A stretch of 64,000 bases of DNA from CAJXQU01 sp965223825 (GCA_965223825.1 OZ245018.1:1922001-1986000), one strand, 5' to 3'; shown: positions 25,288 through 34,061, numbered from the stretch's first letter. Notes: generated by a model not told the origin, from the sequence alone. Made by a program: numbers and translations.

Positions 25288-26388
25288 TTAAAATAATTCA
25301 GAATACGCGCCGGGTTCATGTCCAACTTTTTCGTTCTCTAGGTCAGGATCAATCAGCACTTCACTGACTGACGCTTTCGCTTCTTTCGAAAGATCTTCCA
25401 TCTGGTAAGAGTCTGGTGCAGCCGCTTCTTGAATCAGCGGCAACGTATCTTGTGCTCCAGCGCGAAGGCTGATCAAGACAGGAATACCACGAGCATCCGC
25501 CATCACTTCACGCACGCGATTCCAATCAACTTTAACGTTCGCACGTTCTTTATTTTCTTTATGGGAATTTGTCGCCTTGCTGATCGTATCAACCAAACGT
25601 TGGTAATTAGATTGCTTTTTATCTGCCTCTTCTTCTAATGGCGTATGCACTTCTAAATAGAGATCGCCATTTCGCCAACCGGCTTTGTAGGGTTGATTCA
25701 CGATTGTCACCTTCGTATTTACCGGCGTCATTGCGAATAATTGCTCAATATCTTTGGGGTAAAGTCGAATACATCCGTGCGTCACACGCATACCTAAACC
25801 ATAGGGTTTATTAGTGCCATGAATTAAGTAGCCCGATATACCCAAACCCATTTTGTAAGCACCGAGCGGGTTGTCAGGGCCAGCAGGCACCACATCCGGA
25901 AGAATGTCGCCTTCAAGTGCATGTTCACGCTTGATCGACTCTGGAGGCGTCCAGGTTGGATTTTTCACTTTAGAAACAATCCGTGTTGATCCATGTGGCG
26001 TTGCCCAATCTTGTCGACCGATACTGATCGGGTAAGTCACCACATTCTGCTTTTGCCCACGCGCAACTTTCGGGTAATAGTACAAACGCATTTCCGGTAC
26101 ATTAATAATAATTCCGTCGCGCGCTGTTTGTGGCAACACGTAATGAGTCGGTACGATAATTTCTGTCCCCTCACCGGGCAGCCAGGTATCAACCGTTGGA
26201 TTTGCACTACGCATTTCCAAAAATCCCTGATCATATGCCCAGGCCAAATCAGAAATCGTGTCCTCATGTCGTGAGGTAGTTAAGCTCAATGAACCGAGCA
26301 CAGAATCACCGTTTGCCGCTAATTCAAAACTTTGAGCCAGCAATTGAAAAGGCGCTAACAAACCCATTACTAACAAATAATTTCGCAT
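25288..26388 (-). CDS. L,D-transpeptidase (YkuD/ErfK family)
   Basis: 366 residues with a signal peptide (MRNYLLVMGLLAPFQLLAQS). A LysM-like segment (DTISDLAWAYDQGFLEMRSA, NPTVDTWLPGEGTEIIVPTH) is followed by the YkuD catalytic domain. It carries LIHGTNKPYGLGMRVTHGCI and RLYPKDI, with the catalytic His and the SHGC/THGC cysteine. This is the ErfK/YbiS layout of enzymes that attach Braun-type lipoprotein to peptidoglycan. The C-terminal extension of about 130 residues is longer than usual. A matching Lpp-like protein is encoded next door (24781-25065), supporting this role. Confidence 0.9.
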   Translation of the reverse strand: MRNYLLVMGLLAPFQLLAQSFELAANGDSVLGSLSLTTSRHEDTISDLAWAYDQGFLEMRSANPTVDTWLPGEGTEIIVPTHYVLPQTARDGIIINVPEMRLYYYPKVARGQKQNVVTYPISIGRQDWATPHGSTRIVSKVKNPTWTPPESIKREHALEGDILPDVVPAGPDNPLGAYKMGLGISGYLIHGTNKPYGLGMRVTHGCIRLYPKDIEQLFAMTPVNTKVTIVNQPYKAGWRNGDLYLEVHTPLEEEADKKQSNYQRLVDTISKATNSHKENKERANVKVDWNRVREVMADARGIPVLISLRAGAQDTLPLIQEAAAPDSYQMEDLSKEAKASVSEVLIDPDLENEKVGHEPGAYSELF

Positions 26389-26392
26389 AAAG

Positions 26393-26761
26393 TTATTTTA
26401 ACATCGCAATAAACAGACAGAGCCAACCGATCATAAACGACACCCCGCCCAATGGCGTGATCATCCCAAACTTTCGGATATCCAATAATACAAGTAAATA
26501 AAGACTGCCACTAAAGAGAAAAATTCCAATCAATAAACTAAAACCACTCCACTTTAACCAGCTTGATTCTGTCATAAACTGACTAATTAAGCCGATCAGG
26601 ATCAAGCCAAGCGCATGGAACATGTGATACTGCACTCCCGTATTCCAAACAGCTAACATTTGTTCAGAAACGCGACTCCGGATCGCATGTGCACCAAACG
26701 CACCAAAGCCGACGCCGAGGAAGCTCATGATCGCACCCGTCATAATAAAAAACTTCGCCAC
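26393..26761 (-). CDS. DUF423-family membrane protein (YgdD-like)
   Basis: 122 residues with four membrane helices. Conserved start FFIMTGAIMSFLGVGFGAFG then AHAIRSRVSEQMLAVWNTGV and QYHMFHALGLILIGL, and the closing MITPLGGVSFMIGWLCLFI. These are the standard DUF423 blocks. The function of the family is unknown. It precedes the L,D-transpeptidase by 4 bases and is probably co-transcribed with it. Confidence 0.9.
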   Translation of the reverse strand: MAKFFIMTGAIMSFLGVGFGAFGAHAIRSRVSEQMLAVWNTGVQYHMFHALGLILIGLISQFMTESSWLKWSGFSLLIGIFLFSGSLYLLVLLDIRKFGMITPLGGVSFMIGWLCLFIAMLK

Positions 26762-26802
26762 GTCTTCTCCTTAAATGATCTGTCGAACTTTAGCGCAATT
26801 TA

Positions 26803-28920
26803 TCACAAATCCACTGTTTCTCGGCTGATTAATGACACCGAAACTTGTACACCTTTCTCCGTATTATCAATAGACAGTGTACCACCGTGAAACTCCGAAA
26901 TTTGCTGCGCAATGTACAAACCAATGCCCAAATGGGGAACTTGATGCAGGCTTAACCGTGCTTTTTTATCGGCTGTGACTTCGCCCGTTTTTGGTAAATT
27001 GAAAGCTGGTCCAGAATTGTCGATCGTAATCAGAAATCGTGAGTTGATTTCATCGTCTTCCACGCGTAACACGATCTTGATCGGTGTCTCTTTTTGGGCA
27101 TATTCCACCGCATTGGAAACTAATTTATCCAGCATTTGCACTAAAAGATCGGGCACTCCGATGAAGGAATACCGTTCTGAACCCTTAATGGTGCCATGTC
27201 TTTCAGCATTAAATTCAAACGGCACGCTAGGATAAGCATTACGATAGCCTTTAACACATTGATCGAGCAATTGGTCGAGTTCAATCACGGAATAATCAGC
27301 GCTGCGTAGCGCTTGATCAAGATGTGCCGCCTCACTTAAACGAACGGTTAAACGTTGTAAACGCGCGATACCTTCTCGTGCGCGCGTGAGATAAACCAAC
27401 CGCTCATCCCCTTCTGCATTAGCAAGATTTTCCAGTGATGACTGCACAACAGCCATCGGCGTTTGTAGCTCGTGCGAAAGTTTTCCAGCCAAGCTTTCCA
27501 AATAATCATGGTGCTCAGACAAACGTTTTAACATTAATGAATATTGTTGCGAAAGATCGCCGAGCTCATCTGCCCACGGCTTACCCACTTCGGTTTCCAC
27601 CACACGTCCGTTGATATCGATCGCGGCATTAGCATCACGGCTCAACCGTCGAATTCGACGAGACAAACTGGCCGAAAATATTAACAACAGCAACGTCACA
27701 AAAACAAAAACCAACAAGGTGCGTGTGAATAAATTCGCTAGGGCCTGACGTTGTACCATTTGCAAATTACCCGTGGTTTCTTCAACGATTACAGCACCGA
27801 TTATATTCTCACCGAATCGTATCGGTTGTGCTGCGGAGACAATCGCAGCCTCTTCATCCGATGATGAGCGCCAGCGTAATGCAGCTTTTCCTGATAATGC
27901 TTGCAACACTTCCTGCCCCTGCAAACGGGATGCGCCTTGTAATTCATCACGAAAACGATCATTCACCGACGGGAGGATTAAACGATAAAAACGATTCACG
28001 AATTGACGGCGATCAGGATTTCGCAAAGAGCCACGCGTCGCCAACACATTACCCACTTGATCCAACACCCAAATACGACGACCCGGTGACAAGCTCAGTG
28101 CGTGTAAATGCGCATTGAGCTGATCAGAACTGCTGACTAAATGGTTCAATAATTGAGGCTGCTCAGGATCAAAACTCTCGATCACGTCAATCTTAGTCGC
28201 CTTATTCGGTTGAAGTCGCACGTCGACATCGTGAATAATGAAACCTAAATCCTCAGCAAGCACATTCTCTGGCATGCGCAGCTCCACGCTATAACCCTGG
28301 TCGTGCTCTTGCCAAAAACCATGTGCATTCGTCACTTTTCGGACAAATGGTCGTGGCTCCCAGATCGTCTCATCCCAGACCAAGCCTTGTTCGTAAATCC
28401 CGATTTGCCCCGGTGCCGCTGGCGCAAGCCACCAGTGCTGACGATCACCCTGTTCGTCGTGATAGATCAGTTCGATCTGATCACCTTGCACCTCAAAAGG
28501 TTGATCGGGTGACTGATAGATAAGATTCTCGTCATTCACATAGAACAACAAATAACGCTCCTGATCGCGTTGCGCGATCAGGACTTTTACGGTGAGTTTT
28601 CCGTCTGCTGAAGAAAACACTTCGGCCCATTGCAACAGGCTATCCCAATCTTCGGTGTAACCATCTACTTGCACAACTTGACGCATTGGGTGAATAAACA
28701 AAGATCGCAAACTATTCGGTGACGCTTCGGGGAAAGAATCGGCCTTGCTAACGAGAAATCCGGCGGCCATGCTCGCATCGCCCGCGAGAGAAACTTCTAG
28801 CCCTTCGCGCAAAAACGACTCCATTTCACGCACATAATCATAGGCGACATAAGGCAAACTCAGGACAGCAATCGCGATCAGTACTAGTTGCCGTCGAATA
28901 GAAAAACGGTGTCGACTCAT
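26803..28920 (-). CDS. Sensor histidine kinase, PdsS-like
   Basis: 705 residues. Membrane helix near the N-terminus (RRQLVLIAIAVLSLPYVAYD), then a periplasmic sensor of about 370 residues with a carbohydrate-binding/DOMON-like central part (SSADGKLTVKVLIAQRDQER, YLLFYVNDENLIYQSPDQPF). A second helix (ANLFTRTLLVFVFVTLLLLI) leads to HAMP, a HisKA domain with GKLSHELQTPMAVVQSSLEN and a HATPase_c domain (VSNAVEYA, HLGIGLYIAQQI). The long double-domain sensor resembles the kinase of the proteobacterial dedicated sortase system. It overlaps its response regulator gene by 4 bases. The HK call is certain, the PdsS link a family judgement. Confidence 0.85.
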   Translation of the reverse strand: MSRHRFSIRRQLVLIAIAVLSLPYVAYDYVREMESFLREGLEVSLAGDASMAAGFLVSKADSFPEASPNSLRSLFIHPMRQVVQVDGYTEDWDSLLQWAEVFSSADGKLTVKVLIAQRDQERYLLFYVNDENLIYQSPDQPFEVQGDQIELIYHDEQGDRQHWWLAPAAPGQIGIYEQGLVWDETIWEPRPFVRKVTNAHGFWQEHDQGYSVELRMPENVLAEDLGFIIHDVDVRLQPNKATKIDVIESFDPEQPQLLNHLVSSSDQLNAHLHALSLSPGRRIWVLDQVGNVLATRGSLRNPDRRQFVNRFYRLILPSVNDRFRDELQGASRLQGQEVLQALSGKAALRWRSSSDEEAAIVSAAQPIRFGENIIGAVIVEETTGNLQMVQRQALANLFTRTLLVFVFVTLLLLIFSASLSRRIRRLSRDANAAIDINGRVVETEVGKPWADELGDLSQQYSLMLKRLSEHHDYLESLAGKLSHELQTPMAVVQSSLENLANAEGDERLVYLTRAREGIARLQRLTVRLSEAAHLDQALRSADYSVIELDQLLDQCVKGYRNAYPSVPFEFNAERHGTIKGSERYSFIGVPDLLVQMLDKLVSNAVEYAQKETPIKIVLRVEDDEINSRFLITIDNSGPAFNLPKTGEVTADKKARLSLHQVPHLGIGLYIAQQISEFHGGTLSIDNTEKGVQVSVSLISRETVDL

Positions 28921-29621
28921 TGAGAACTGTGCGCCGGGCTATTCCAACGGTAACCCATGCCGTAAACCGTTTCGATACAATCAAAATTCGGATCGAGTTG
29001 TTTGAATTTTTTACGGATTCGTTTGATGTGTGACGTGATCGTGCTGTCATCAACAAACACATTCGCGTCCTGCATGAGCTGATCGCGATGTTTTACGTGA
29101 CCCGGATAACGCACCAAAGAGTGCACCACCCAAAACTCCGTCAAGGTCAGCGGGACTTTTTGATCAAGCCAAGTTGCGATCAATCGTTCAGAATCGATCA
29201 CGAGCTGATCACACGTTAACAAGGCCGGTGTTTCGGTTTGTAATAACGCGTCAATACGCCGAAATAAGGCGTTTATACGCGCCAAAATTTGCGGCATGGT
29301 GATACTTTTGGTCAGGTAATCATCCGCACCGAGTCGTAGCCCGGAGATAGCGTCGTAATCAGATTCTTTCGCAGTGAGAAAGATGATCGGTAAACTGTTC
29401 GATTTACCGCGTAACATCTGACACAAGGTAAACCCCGCTTCGGCTTCGTCGCCCAAGCTAATATCCAAAATCACCAGATCCGGCAACTTTACTGCAAACG
29501 CTTGTTCCGCGCTGGCTCTGCTAGCATAGGTCGAAATGTCATACCCCTGCTTTCGCAGATGCGCTGCATAGTTCTCACGCAAGGCTTCCTCATCTTCAAC
29601 AATCGCAATCCGTCGAGACAT
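28917..29621 (-). CDS. OmpR-type response regulator, PdsR-like
   Basis: About 234 residues from ATG 29621 (GGAG 8 bases upstream; GTG 29627 is an alternative). Receiver domain with acidic pocket (IVEDEEAL), phospho-acceptor Asp in DLVILDISLGDEAEAGF, Thr in IIFLTAKESDYDAISGLRLG and Lys in DDYLTKSITM. C-terminal winged helix of the OmpR class: VPLTLTEFWVVHSLVRYPGH, STITSHIKRIRKKFK, YGMGYRW. The unusual LGDEAEAGF insertion after the phospho-Asp and the TLTEFWVVHSL form are those I associate with PdsR of the dedicated sortase system. No sortase gene is in the window. Confidence 0.88.
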   Translation of the reverse strand: MSRRIAIVEDEEALRENYAAHLRKQGYDISTYASRASAEQAFAVKLPDLVILDISLGDEAEAGFTLCQMLRGKSNSLPIIFLTAKESDYDAISGLRLGADDYLTKSITMPQILARINALFRRIDALLQTETPALLTCDQLVIDSERLIATWLDQKVPLTLTEFWVVHSLVRYPGHVKHRDQLMQDANVFVDDSTITSHIKRIRKKFKQLDPNFDCIETVYGMGYRWNSPAHSSQ

Positions 29622-30189
29622 GCTCACAACTCCATTTTAAATTCGCGCTATTCTCGCAATTTCCACCCATTCACTTTCGGCTTATTGTAGTAATTCAAAC
29701 AGCGGTTAGCGAGAGTCATAAATGCACTGTAACGCATCCACCAACAAAACCGAATGCCACCGACATAAAGACGTTGAGATGCCTTCTTTTCGCCACAATT
29801 CAGCCCGACTTCGTCACAGAAGCACCCTCTGAACGACCGTTTTACTTGTTCAACTAAGCATCCACAAAGTATTACGGCCAACTTATGTCAAACACAACGC
29901 CTTCTCTCGACTCCCTCCAACCCCTTGCCGCCAGTTCTTCTGGCGGCCTTCTTAAGCCGGATGATAAGCACAGTCACTCGCTTTCGCGCTGGTTACTGCG
30001 GGGCATTGCGCTATGTATTTTGCGCAGCGTTCTTCACGGTTTTGCTATCTCGATTAGCCTTTGCACGCTCATCTTTTTAATCTCATAATCACCTCGTACC
30101 CAGCAACCTAACCCCATGAATGTCGATTAAACTTTTTTGCTTTTCTGTCGCTATAGCAATAAATCAAAATACACTTTAGAGGCTTGCCG
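29622..30189 (+). other. Intergenic region with a weak 67-codon ORF and a perfect hairpin
   Basis: An ORF at 29885-30088 would encode a 67-residue protein with a hydrophobic C-terminus (ILRSVLHGFAISISLCTLIF), but it lacks a convincing ribosome site, so I do not call it as a gene. Inside it, GCCGCCAG (29927-29934) and CTGGCGGC (29940-29947) form a perfect 8-bp hairpin with a 5-base loop, without a T-run. The rest has no recognisable element apart from the RBS (AGAGG) of the CheW-CZB gene. Confidence 0.3.
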
Positions 30190-31065
30190 ATGAATCCAGC
30201 GACAAACAGTTCAAATGCACCCGACACGAATCAGGGTTCTATTACGGTAATGACCTTATATATTGAAGACTCGATGTATGCCATTCCCATTGATAACGTT
30301 GTGAGCCTGAGTAAAGAGACCGATCACATCCAACCATTACCCATCAAAGCACCTGGTCTACTTGGTGTGAGCCATTTTCTCGGTTCCGTTGTGCCGGTGT
30401 TGGATGTTGCGAGTCGCATTGGCGTTAAATCAGGAACGGCATCCAAGCAAGAAATGATCGAAACACTGACGGCGCGTGAACAAGAACACGTTGAATGGCT
30501 CGATGCGCTGGAACGATCAATAAAAACAGGTGAGCGTTTTAGTAAAGCACGCGATCCGCATGAATGTGCTTTCGGCCAATGGTACGATAATTTCGATTCA
30601 CGAAATGAAGCGCTTCGCGAAATTTTCTCTCAATTTGACGCGCCGCATCGACAAATTCATAGCCTCGCCGATAAATTACTGAGTATGCGCGATGCCGGTA
30701 ATGAAGAAGCAGCGATCAAAGAATTAAATTTCCAACGATCAACCACACTTCGGCGTTTACGATCGCTCTTTAGCCATGCTCGATTACAACTACAAGAACT
30801 AATGCGTCCAATTCTGTTATACGTGACACAAGACGGAAATAAACCCGCCTTCGCACTGTTGATAGACGAGGTGCATGATGCGCTGACGTATGATCTTGCG
30901 AGTTGTCATAGTCCGGAAAAAGCCGGTTTTAATTTGTTACTCGGTCAAGATAAATTCATTAAAGGTGTTTTTTCTGATGCCCAACATCCTAAGTGTATTC
31001 TTTTAGATGTTGATAACATTCTCAAGCCTGAACACCTGCACGCCCTTTCAGAAGCCGCCGCATAA
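30190..31065 (+). CDS. CheW-like coupling protein with an inserted CZB zinc-binding domain
   Basis: 291 residues from ATG 30190, with AGAGG eight bases upstream. Residues 15-80 form the first part of a CheW domain (MTLYIEDSMYAIPIDNVVSL, GLLGVSHFLGSVVPVLDVAS). Residues about 95-205 are a chemoreceptor zinc-binding (CZB) four-helix bundle: EQEHVEWLDALERSI, DPHECAFGQWYDNFDSRNEA and APHRQIHSLADKLLSM, with the His-Cys-His-His zinc set. CheW then resumes (FALLIDEVHDALTY, DKFIKGVFSDAQHPKCILLD, VDNIL). CZB domains usually sit at the end of chemoreceptors or cyclases and respond to zinc or HOCl; insertion within CheW is less common. It could make receptor-kinase coupling zinc-sensitive. Confidence 0.85.
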   Translation: MNPATNSSNAPDTNQGSITVMTLYIEDSMYAIPIDNVVSLSKETDHIQPLPIKAPGLLGVSHFLGSVVPVLDVASRIGVKSGTASKQEMIETLTAREQEHVEWLDALERSIKTGERFSKARDPHECAFGQWYDNFDSRNEALREIFSQFDAPHRQIHSLADKLLSMRDAGNEEAAIKELNFQRSTTLRRLRSLFSHARLQLQELMRPILLYVTQDGNKPAFALLIDEVHDALTYDLASCHSPEKAGFNLLLGQDKFIKGVFSDAQHPKCILLDVDNILKPEHLHALSEAAA

Positions 31066-31122
31066 ATCAATCACCATATCCTGATCCGAACGTGGATCAG
31101 GATATGCTAAAATGGCCGTCTT

Positions 31123-31521
31123 ATGAGCCAAGACAATCCCCTTTCCGCCTACCAAATTATAGGTGGCGATGACGGCGTTCGAGAACTCGTTGATCGCTTT
31201 TACGATTATATGGATACACTGCCGGAAACGGTGGGTATTCGCGCTCTTCACCCTAACGATTTACGCAGTGCACGTGAAAAACTCTATATGTTTTTTAGTG
31301 GCTGGATGGGCGGCCCTGATCGTTACATTGCGGCATTTGGCCACCCACGTTTACGTGCTCGACATTTACCATTCAAAATCGGCAAAAGTGAGCGTGATCA
31401 ATGGATGTTATGCATGGAAAAAGCGCTCGCTGACATGATCGAAGTCGATGCCGCTTTCAAAGCGCAATTACTTTCATCGTTTAATCAAACAGCCACGTTT
31501 ATGATCAACCAGGAAGAATGA
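31123..31521 (+). CDS. Group II truncated haemoglobin
   Basis: 132 residues, the length of 2-on-2 globins. Features: VDRFYDYMDTLPE, MFFSGWMGGPDRYIAAFGHP and the proximal-histidine block RLRARHLPFKIGKSERDQWM with the Trp (G8) typical of group II (trHbO). Such globins bind oxygen or nitric oxide, or take part in redox reactions under low oxygen. It follows the CheW-CZB gene by 57 bases; a shared transcript is possible. Confidence 0.92.
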   Translation: MSQDNPLSAYQIIGGDDGVRELVDRFYDYMDTLPETVGIRALHPNDLRSAREKLYMFFSGWMGGPDRYIAAFGHPRLRARHLPFKIGKSERDQWMLCMEKALADMIEVDAAFKAQLLSSFNQTATFMINQEE

Positions 31522-31633
31522 AAACCAAGTTTATTTTTTACCACGGTAAGACATCGGAAATTCGCCCCAAAAGCGGGTGGAAAATGCACCTAACTCTCTC
31601 GGTAAGCAACAACCTTTACTCAGACTAAACCGC

Positions 31634-32605
31634 TTAATGTCCTTTATGTGCACCCTCGTTTTTCAGCGCTTTCGCTTGTTCTACCCAATGCTCGCGTCTG
31701 ATCGTGCCTTGACTGTTTAACTCAACATCAAACCGTTCGACATCTTTCTCATTCCACTTTGCGATATCACTAAAACGCGTCACACCGAGACGACGTAGTA
31801 CGCTCACATGCTCCTCAGCCAAGCCGCGAATTTTTTGTAAATCATCCTCTTTCTTACGCAAGAACTGATCGACAATAGACGGTTTCTTTTGATTTTCTAA
31901 CGAGGCCTTTAGCTGTGATATTTCGTTGTCTTTTTTCGCGATCTCATCGAATAATTCTTGCACACGATTTTGTAGACGGCCAATACGGCTAATCGCTAAC
32001 TCTGGATCCGTATTACCGCTCAATGCGGCTAATTGCAATGACTCGCCCGTTTGTGATTCAAGCTCTGCAATGCGCCGGTCGCGCTCAAGAACACCCATGC
32101 GCGCTTGTTCAAACGCATTCTTTAAGACACGGCTTTGTTCTGTAATCTCATCTAGATCGCCTTCAAACCGACTTAGTTGAGATCGGATTTCGGTTAATTC
32201 TGTTTTCAATTTCGCGTTATCTTTCATTTGTGCATCGAGTGCATTGCGGGTCGTTTTCAGGGAATTATTAGCAATGTCACTTTCACGAGTCAGTGTTTGG
32301 ATCTGCTGCTTACGCTCGTTGTAGCGCATATTCGCATTTTGTAATTCCTGTTGAATTCGTGACAAATCGGCCTCTTCCAAGTGGTTTTGAGCCTTTTCAG
32401 CCTCTAACTGTTCGCTTAACCGTATGCGTTGATCTCGCGTTGCATCCAACTCTTTTTGGATCGTATGCATGTGTCCCATTAGCGCTACTTCTGCATCTTC
32501 CAGTTTATGCTTCCAAGCTGATCGCGTGAATAACCATCCGCACAACCACGCTAATGCTGCAGTCGCCAACAGATAGAGTACGATTTCCCCTATCAGATAA
32601 TTCAT
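31634..32605 (-). CDS. Membrane-anchored coiled-coil protein with a C-terminal helix-hairpin-helix-like domain
   Basis: 323 residues. A single N-terminal helix (VLYLLATAALAWLCGWLFTR) is followed by some 200 residues of heptad-rich coiled coil. The C-terminal stretch DDLQKIRGLAEEHVSVLRRL and GVTRFSDIAKWNEKDVERFD resembles the GIGPKxxxxLxxxGIxTFxxLAxL pattern of helix-hairpin-helix-like domains that follow coiled coils in similar envelope proteins. It starts one base after the stop of the BON-like protein gene and is therefore translated with it. Role unknown; a cell-envelope scaffold is plausible. Confidence 0.7.
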   Translation of the reverse strand: MNYLIGEIVLYLLATAALAWLCGWLFTRSAWKHKLEDAEVALMGHMHTIQKELDATRDQRIRLSEQLEAEKAQNHLEEADLSRIQQELQNANMRYNERKQQIQTLTRESDIANNSLKTTRNALDAQMKDNAKLKTELTEIRSQLSRFEGDLDEITEQSRVLKNAFEQARMGVLERDRRIAELESQTGESLQLAALSGNTDPELAISRIGRLQNRVQELFDEIAKKDNEISQLKASLENQKKPSIVDQFLRKKEDDLQKIRGLAEEHVSVLRRLGVTRFSDIAKWNEKDVERFDVELNSQGTIRREHWVEQAKALKNEGAHKGH

Positions 32606-32606
32606 T

Positions 32607-33347
32607 TCACTTTCTCCCCACCCTCAATTGCTTGTCCAACGTAAATTGCATTGGTAAGTTTGCAACGGCTTCATCAAAAGCCCGCTGAGCCTGCTCACCA
32701 GAGACAATACCTGACACACGAATCTGATTACCGATGTAAGCCAATTGCCCTTCTTCTACCCATTGTAGAAATGGGATCATCAAAGGCAAATCCTGCAAGT
32801 ACCATACCGGTTTTTCACTTAGTCTATCAACAGTTACGCTATATACATGATCTGTCGGTTCAAGCAACGAGGTAAACGTCTTCGCCAGATCATTTTTAAT
32901 TTTTCCCGTCGGCACAGTGCCATTAATTGCGACACCTAATCTATCCTTACTGACAAACAGATCAGATGAATACACTTCCGCTCGAGCACTACTTTGAATG
33001 ATTGTTTTTTCGGGTGAGGATGGGGATGGCGTATCAGCGATTACATTGCTTTCAACACTCAAGCGCTCTTGATGAAACGCGATCGTTCGTTGATAGATCA
33101 CGCGCGCACCGTTGTTTTTTGCAATCAAGGCGGCTTCTTTGACGGAATCGGCAGGTCCCGTCAATAACATATCCAAGCCGCTCGTTTCGACACGAACAAC
33201 GGATAGTTGTTCGTCAGCGAGTGCTCGAACAACCTTACCTTGAAGTCTGTCTTCCAGCTGTTGCGGCGCGTACTTGAGCGTTAGCCCCATCGCCAGCAAC
33301 AGCAGAAGCAGACAAAACCACTTCACCAACTTACCTACCCCACCCAT
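32607..33347 (-). CDS. Membrane-anchored protein with BON-like repeats
   Basis: 246 residues. One N-terminal membrane helix (LVKWFCLLLLLLAMGLTLKY). The periplasmic part has repeated BON-like alpha/beta elements: LVxxVRVETSGLDMLLTGPA-type strands followed by SVKEAALIAKNNG, then LGVAINGTVPTGKIKNDLAK and GNQIRVSGIVSGEQAQRAFD. Such tandem phospholipid-binding-like folds occur in the first part of OmpA-ArfA-type proteins, but no OmpA domain is present. The downstream partner is the coiled-coil/HhH protein (start one base after this stop). The pair probably forms an inner-membrane complex reaching into both compartments. Confidence 0.65.
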   Translation of the reverse strand: MGGVGKLVKWFCLLLLLLAMGLTLKYAPQQLEDRLQGKVVRALADEQLSVVRVETSGLDMLLTGPADSVKEAALIAKNNGARVIYQRTIAFHQERLSVESNVIADTPSPSSPEKTIIQSSARAEVYSSDLFVSKDRLGVAINGTVPTGKIKNDLAKTFTSLLEPTDHVYSVTVDRLSEKPVWYLQDLPLMIPFLQWVEEGQLAYIGNQIRVSGIVSGEQAQRAFDEAVANLPMQFTLDKQLRVGRK

Positions 33348-33459
33348 TTTAATCCTTCGACGCCAGAATTTTTACACAGCGACCATTATGACGATAGTCA
33401 GGCAGAACCACGTAACAATTGTTCAAAGTTGCACGGGGCGTTCTCTGTGTTATTCATCC

Positions 33460-33669
33460 TTAAATACCCAAATACATGGTGATGACTTTTTTCAATGCGA
33501 AACCAAAAATACCGAGACCTAACCCGATAAAAAGCACCATTGTCCCAAATTTTCCTGCGCAAGATTCTTTCGCCAATCTGTAGATGATAAACAGCATGAA
33601 CAAACAAGTGGCGGTCAGACCCAAAGTCAGGGAAATCGATTCAAATTTTTCAATAAAAGCGGCGTCCAT
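33460..33669 (-). CDS. DUF2788 small membrane protein
   Basis: 69 residues with two membrane helices: ESISLTLGLTATCLFMLFII, then after the charged turn YRLAKESCAGKFGTM the second helix VLFIGLGLGIFGFALKKVIT. The pattern (Phe)GT-(M/L)VLF-hydrophobic-G-F-K is that of DUF2788 proteins found in gammaproteobacteria. The function is unknown. Confidence 0.85.
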   Translation of the reverse strand: MDAAFIEKFESISLTLGLTATCLFMLFIIYRLAKESCAGKFGTMVLFIGLGLGIFGFALKKVITMYLGI

Positions 33670-33726
33670 TTGAGAACCTGATCACATTGACAAGCCTATT
33701 AGACTACCATAGAGTTGCGCCTGCTC

Positions 33727-33935
33727 GCGGTGCTTCGTTTAAAAATGAAGCGTTATGGGAAGTCGGTCTAAATCCGACGCTGCCCCCGCAACGGTAGATG
33801 AGCATAGCCTGATTACAAAGCCACTGTGAAAACATGGGAAGGCGATCAGGCTGGAGAGTTCGCGATTTGTTAGCACACTCCACTCATAAGCCCGGAGACC
33901 GACCGAGAGCACAATAACCAGTCGCGGAGGGCGAT
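33727..33935 (+). promoter_or_regulatory. Adenosylcobalamin riboswitch
   Basis: The conserved core is present in order: GGGAAGTCGGTCTAAATCCGACGC with the B12-box-type GCTGCCCCCGCAACGG (33779-33794); GTGAAAACATGGGAAGG (33826-33842); and the closing CATAAGCCCGGAGACCGACC (33885-33904). It lies directly before a BtuB-like receptor and B12 handling genes on the same strand. When cobalamin is plentiful it should shut off the unit, most simply by hiding the GGAGG at 33926-33930 that begins the short leader ORF. Confidence 0.95.
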
Positions 33936-34047
33936 GGATGGTCATGCTCAGAATCAACCGCCTGTCATGCCGCGATCACGTCTATCGTGTTCCACCATCA
34001 AACTCTCTGCTATCACCATTTCTTTGCTGTTCGGGTTGGAACGGTAA
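33934..34047 (+). CDS. Short leader ORF between riboswitch and btuB
   Basis: ATG 33934 has a strong GGAGGG four bases upstream. The frame runs 37 codons (MDGHAQNQPPVMPRSRL, then a hydrophobic AITISLLFGL) and ends at TAA 34045-34047, 14 bases before the TTG start of the receptor gene. The receptor start itself has only GGGGAGA and a weak TTG codon, so its translation may depend on ribosomes finishing the leader ORF. The peptide may have no function of its own. Whether it is translated is an inference from the ribosome site. Confidence 0.4.
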   Translation: MDGHAQNQPPVMPRSRLSCSTIKLSAITISLLFGLER

Positions 34048-34061
34048 CGGGGAGAATAAAA

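Noticed and set aside
29885..30088. 67-residue small membrane protein
   Set aside because: No ribosome site, start region overlaps a strong DNA hairpin, and no recognisable family; kept only as a remark on the intergenic region.
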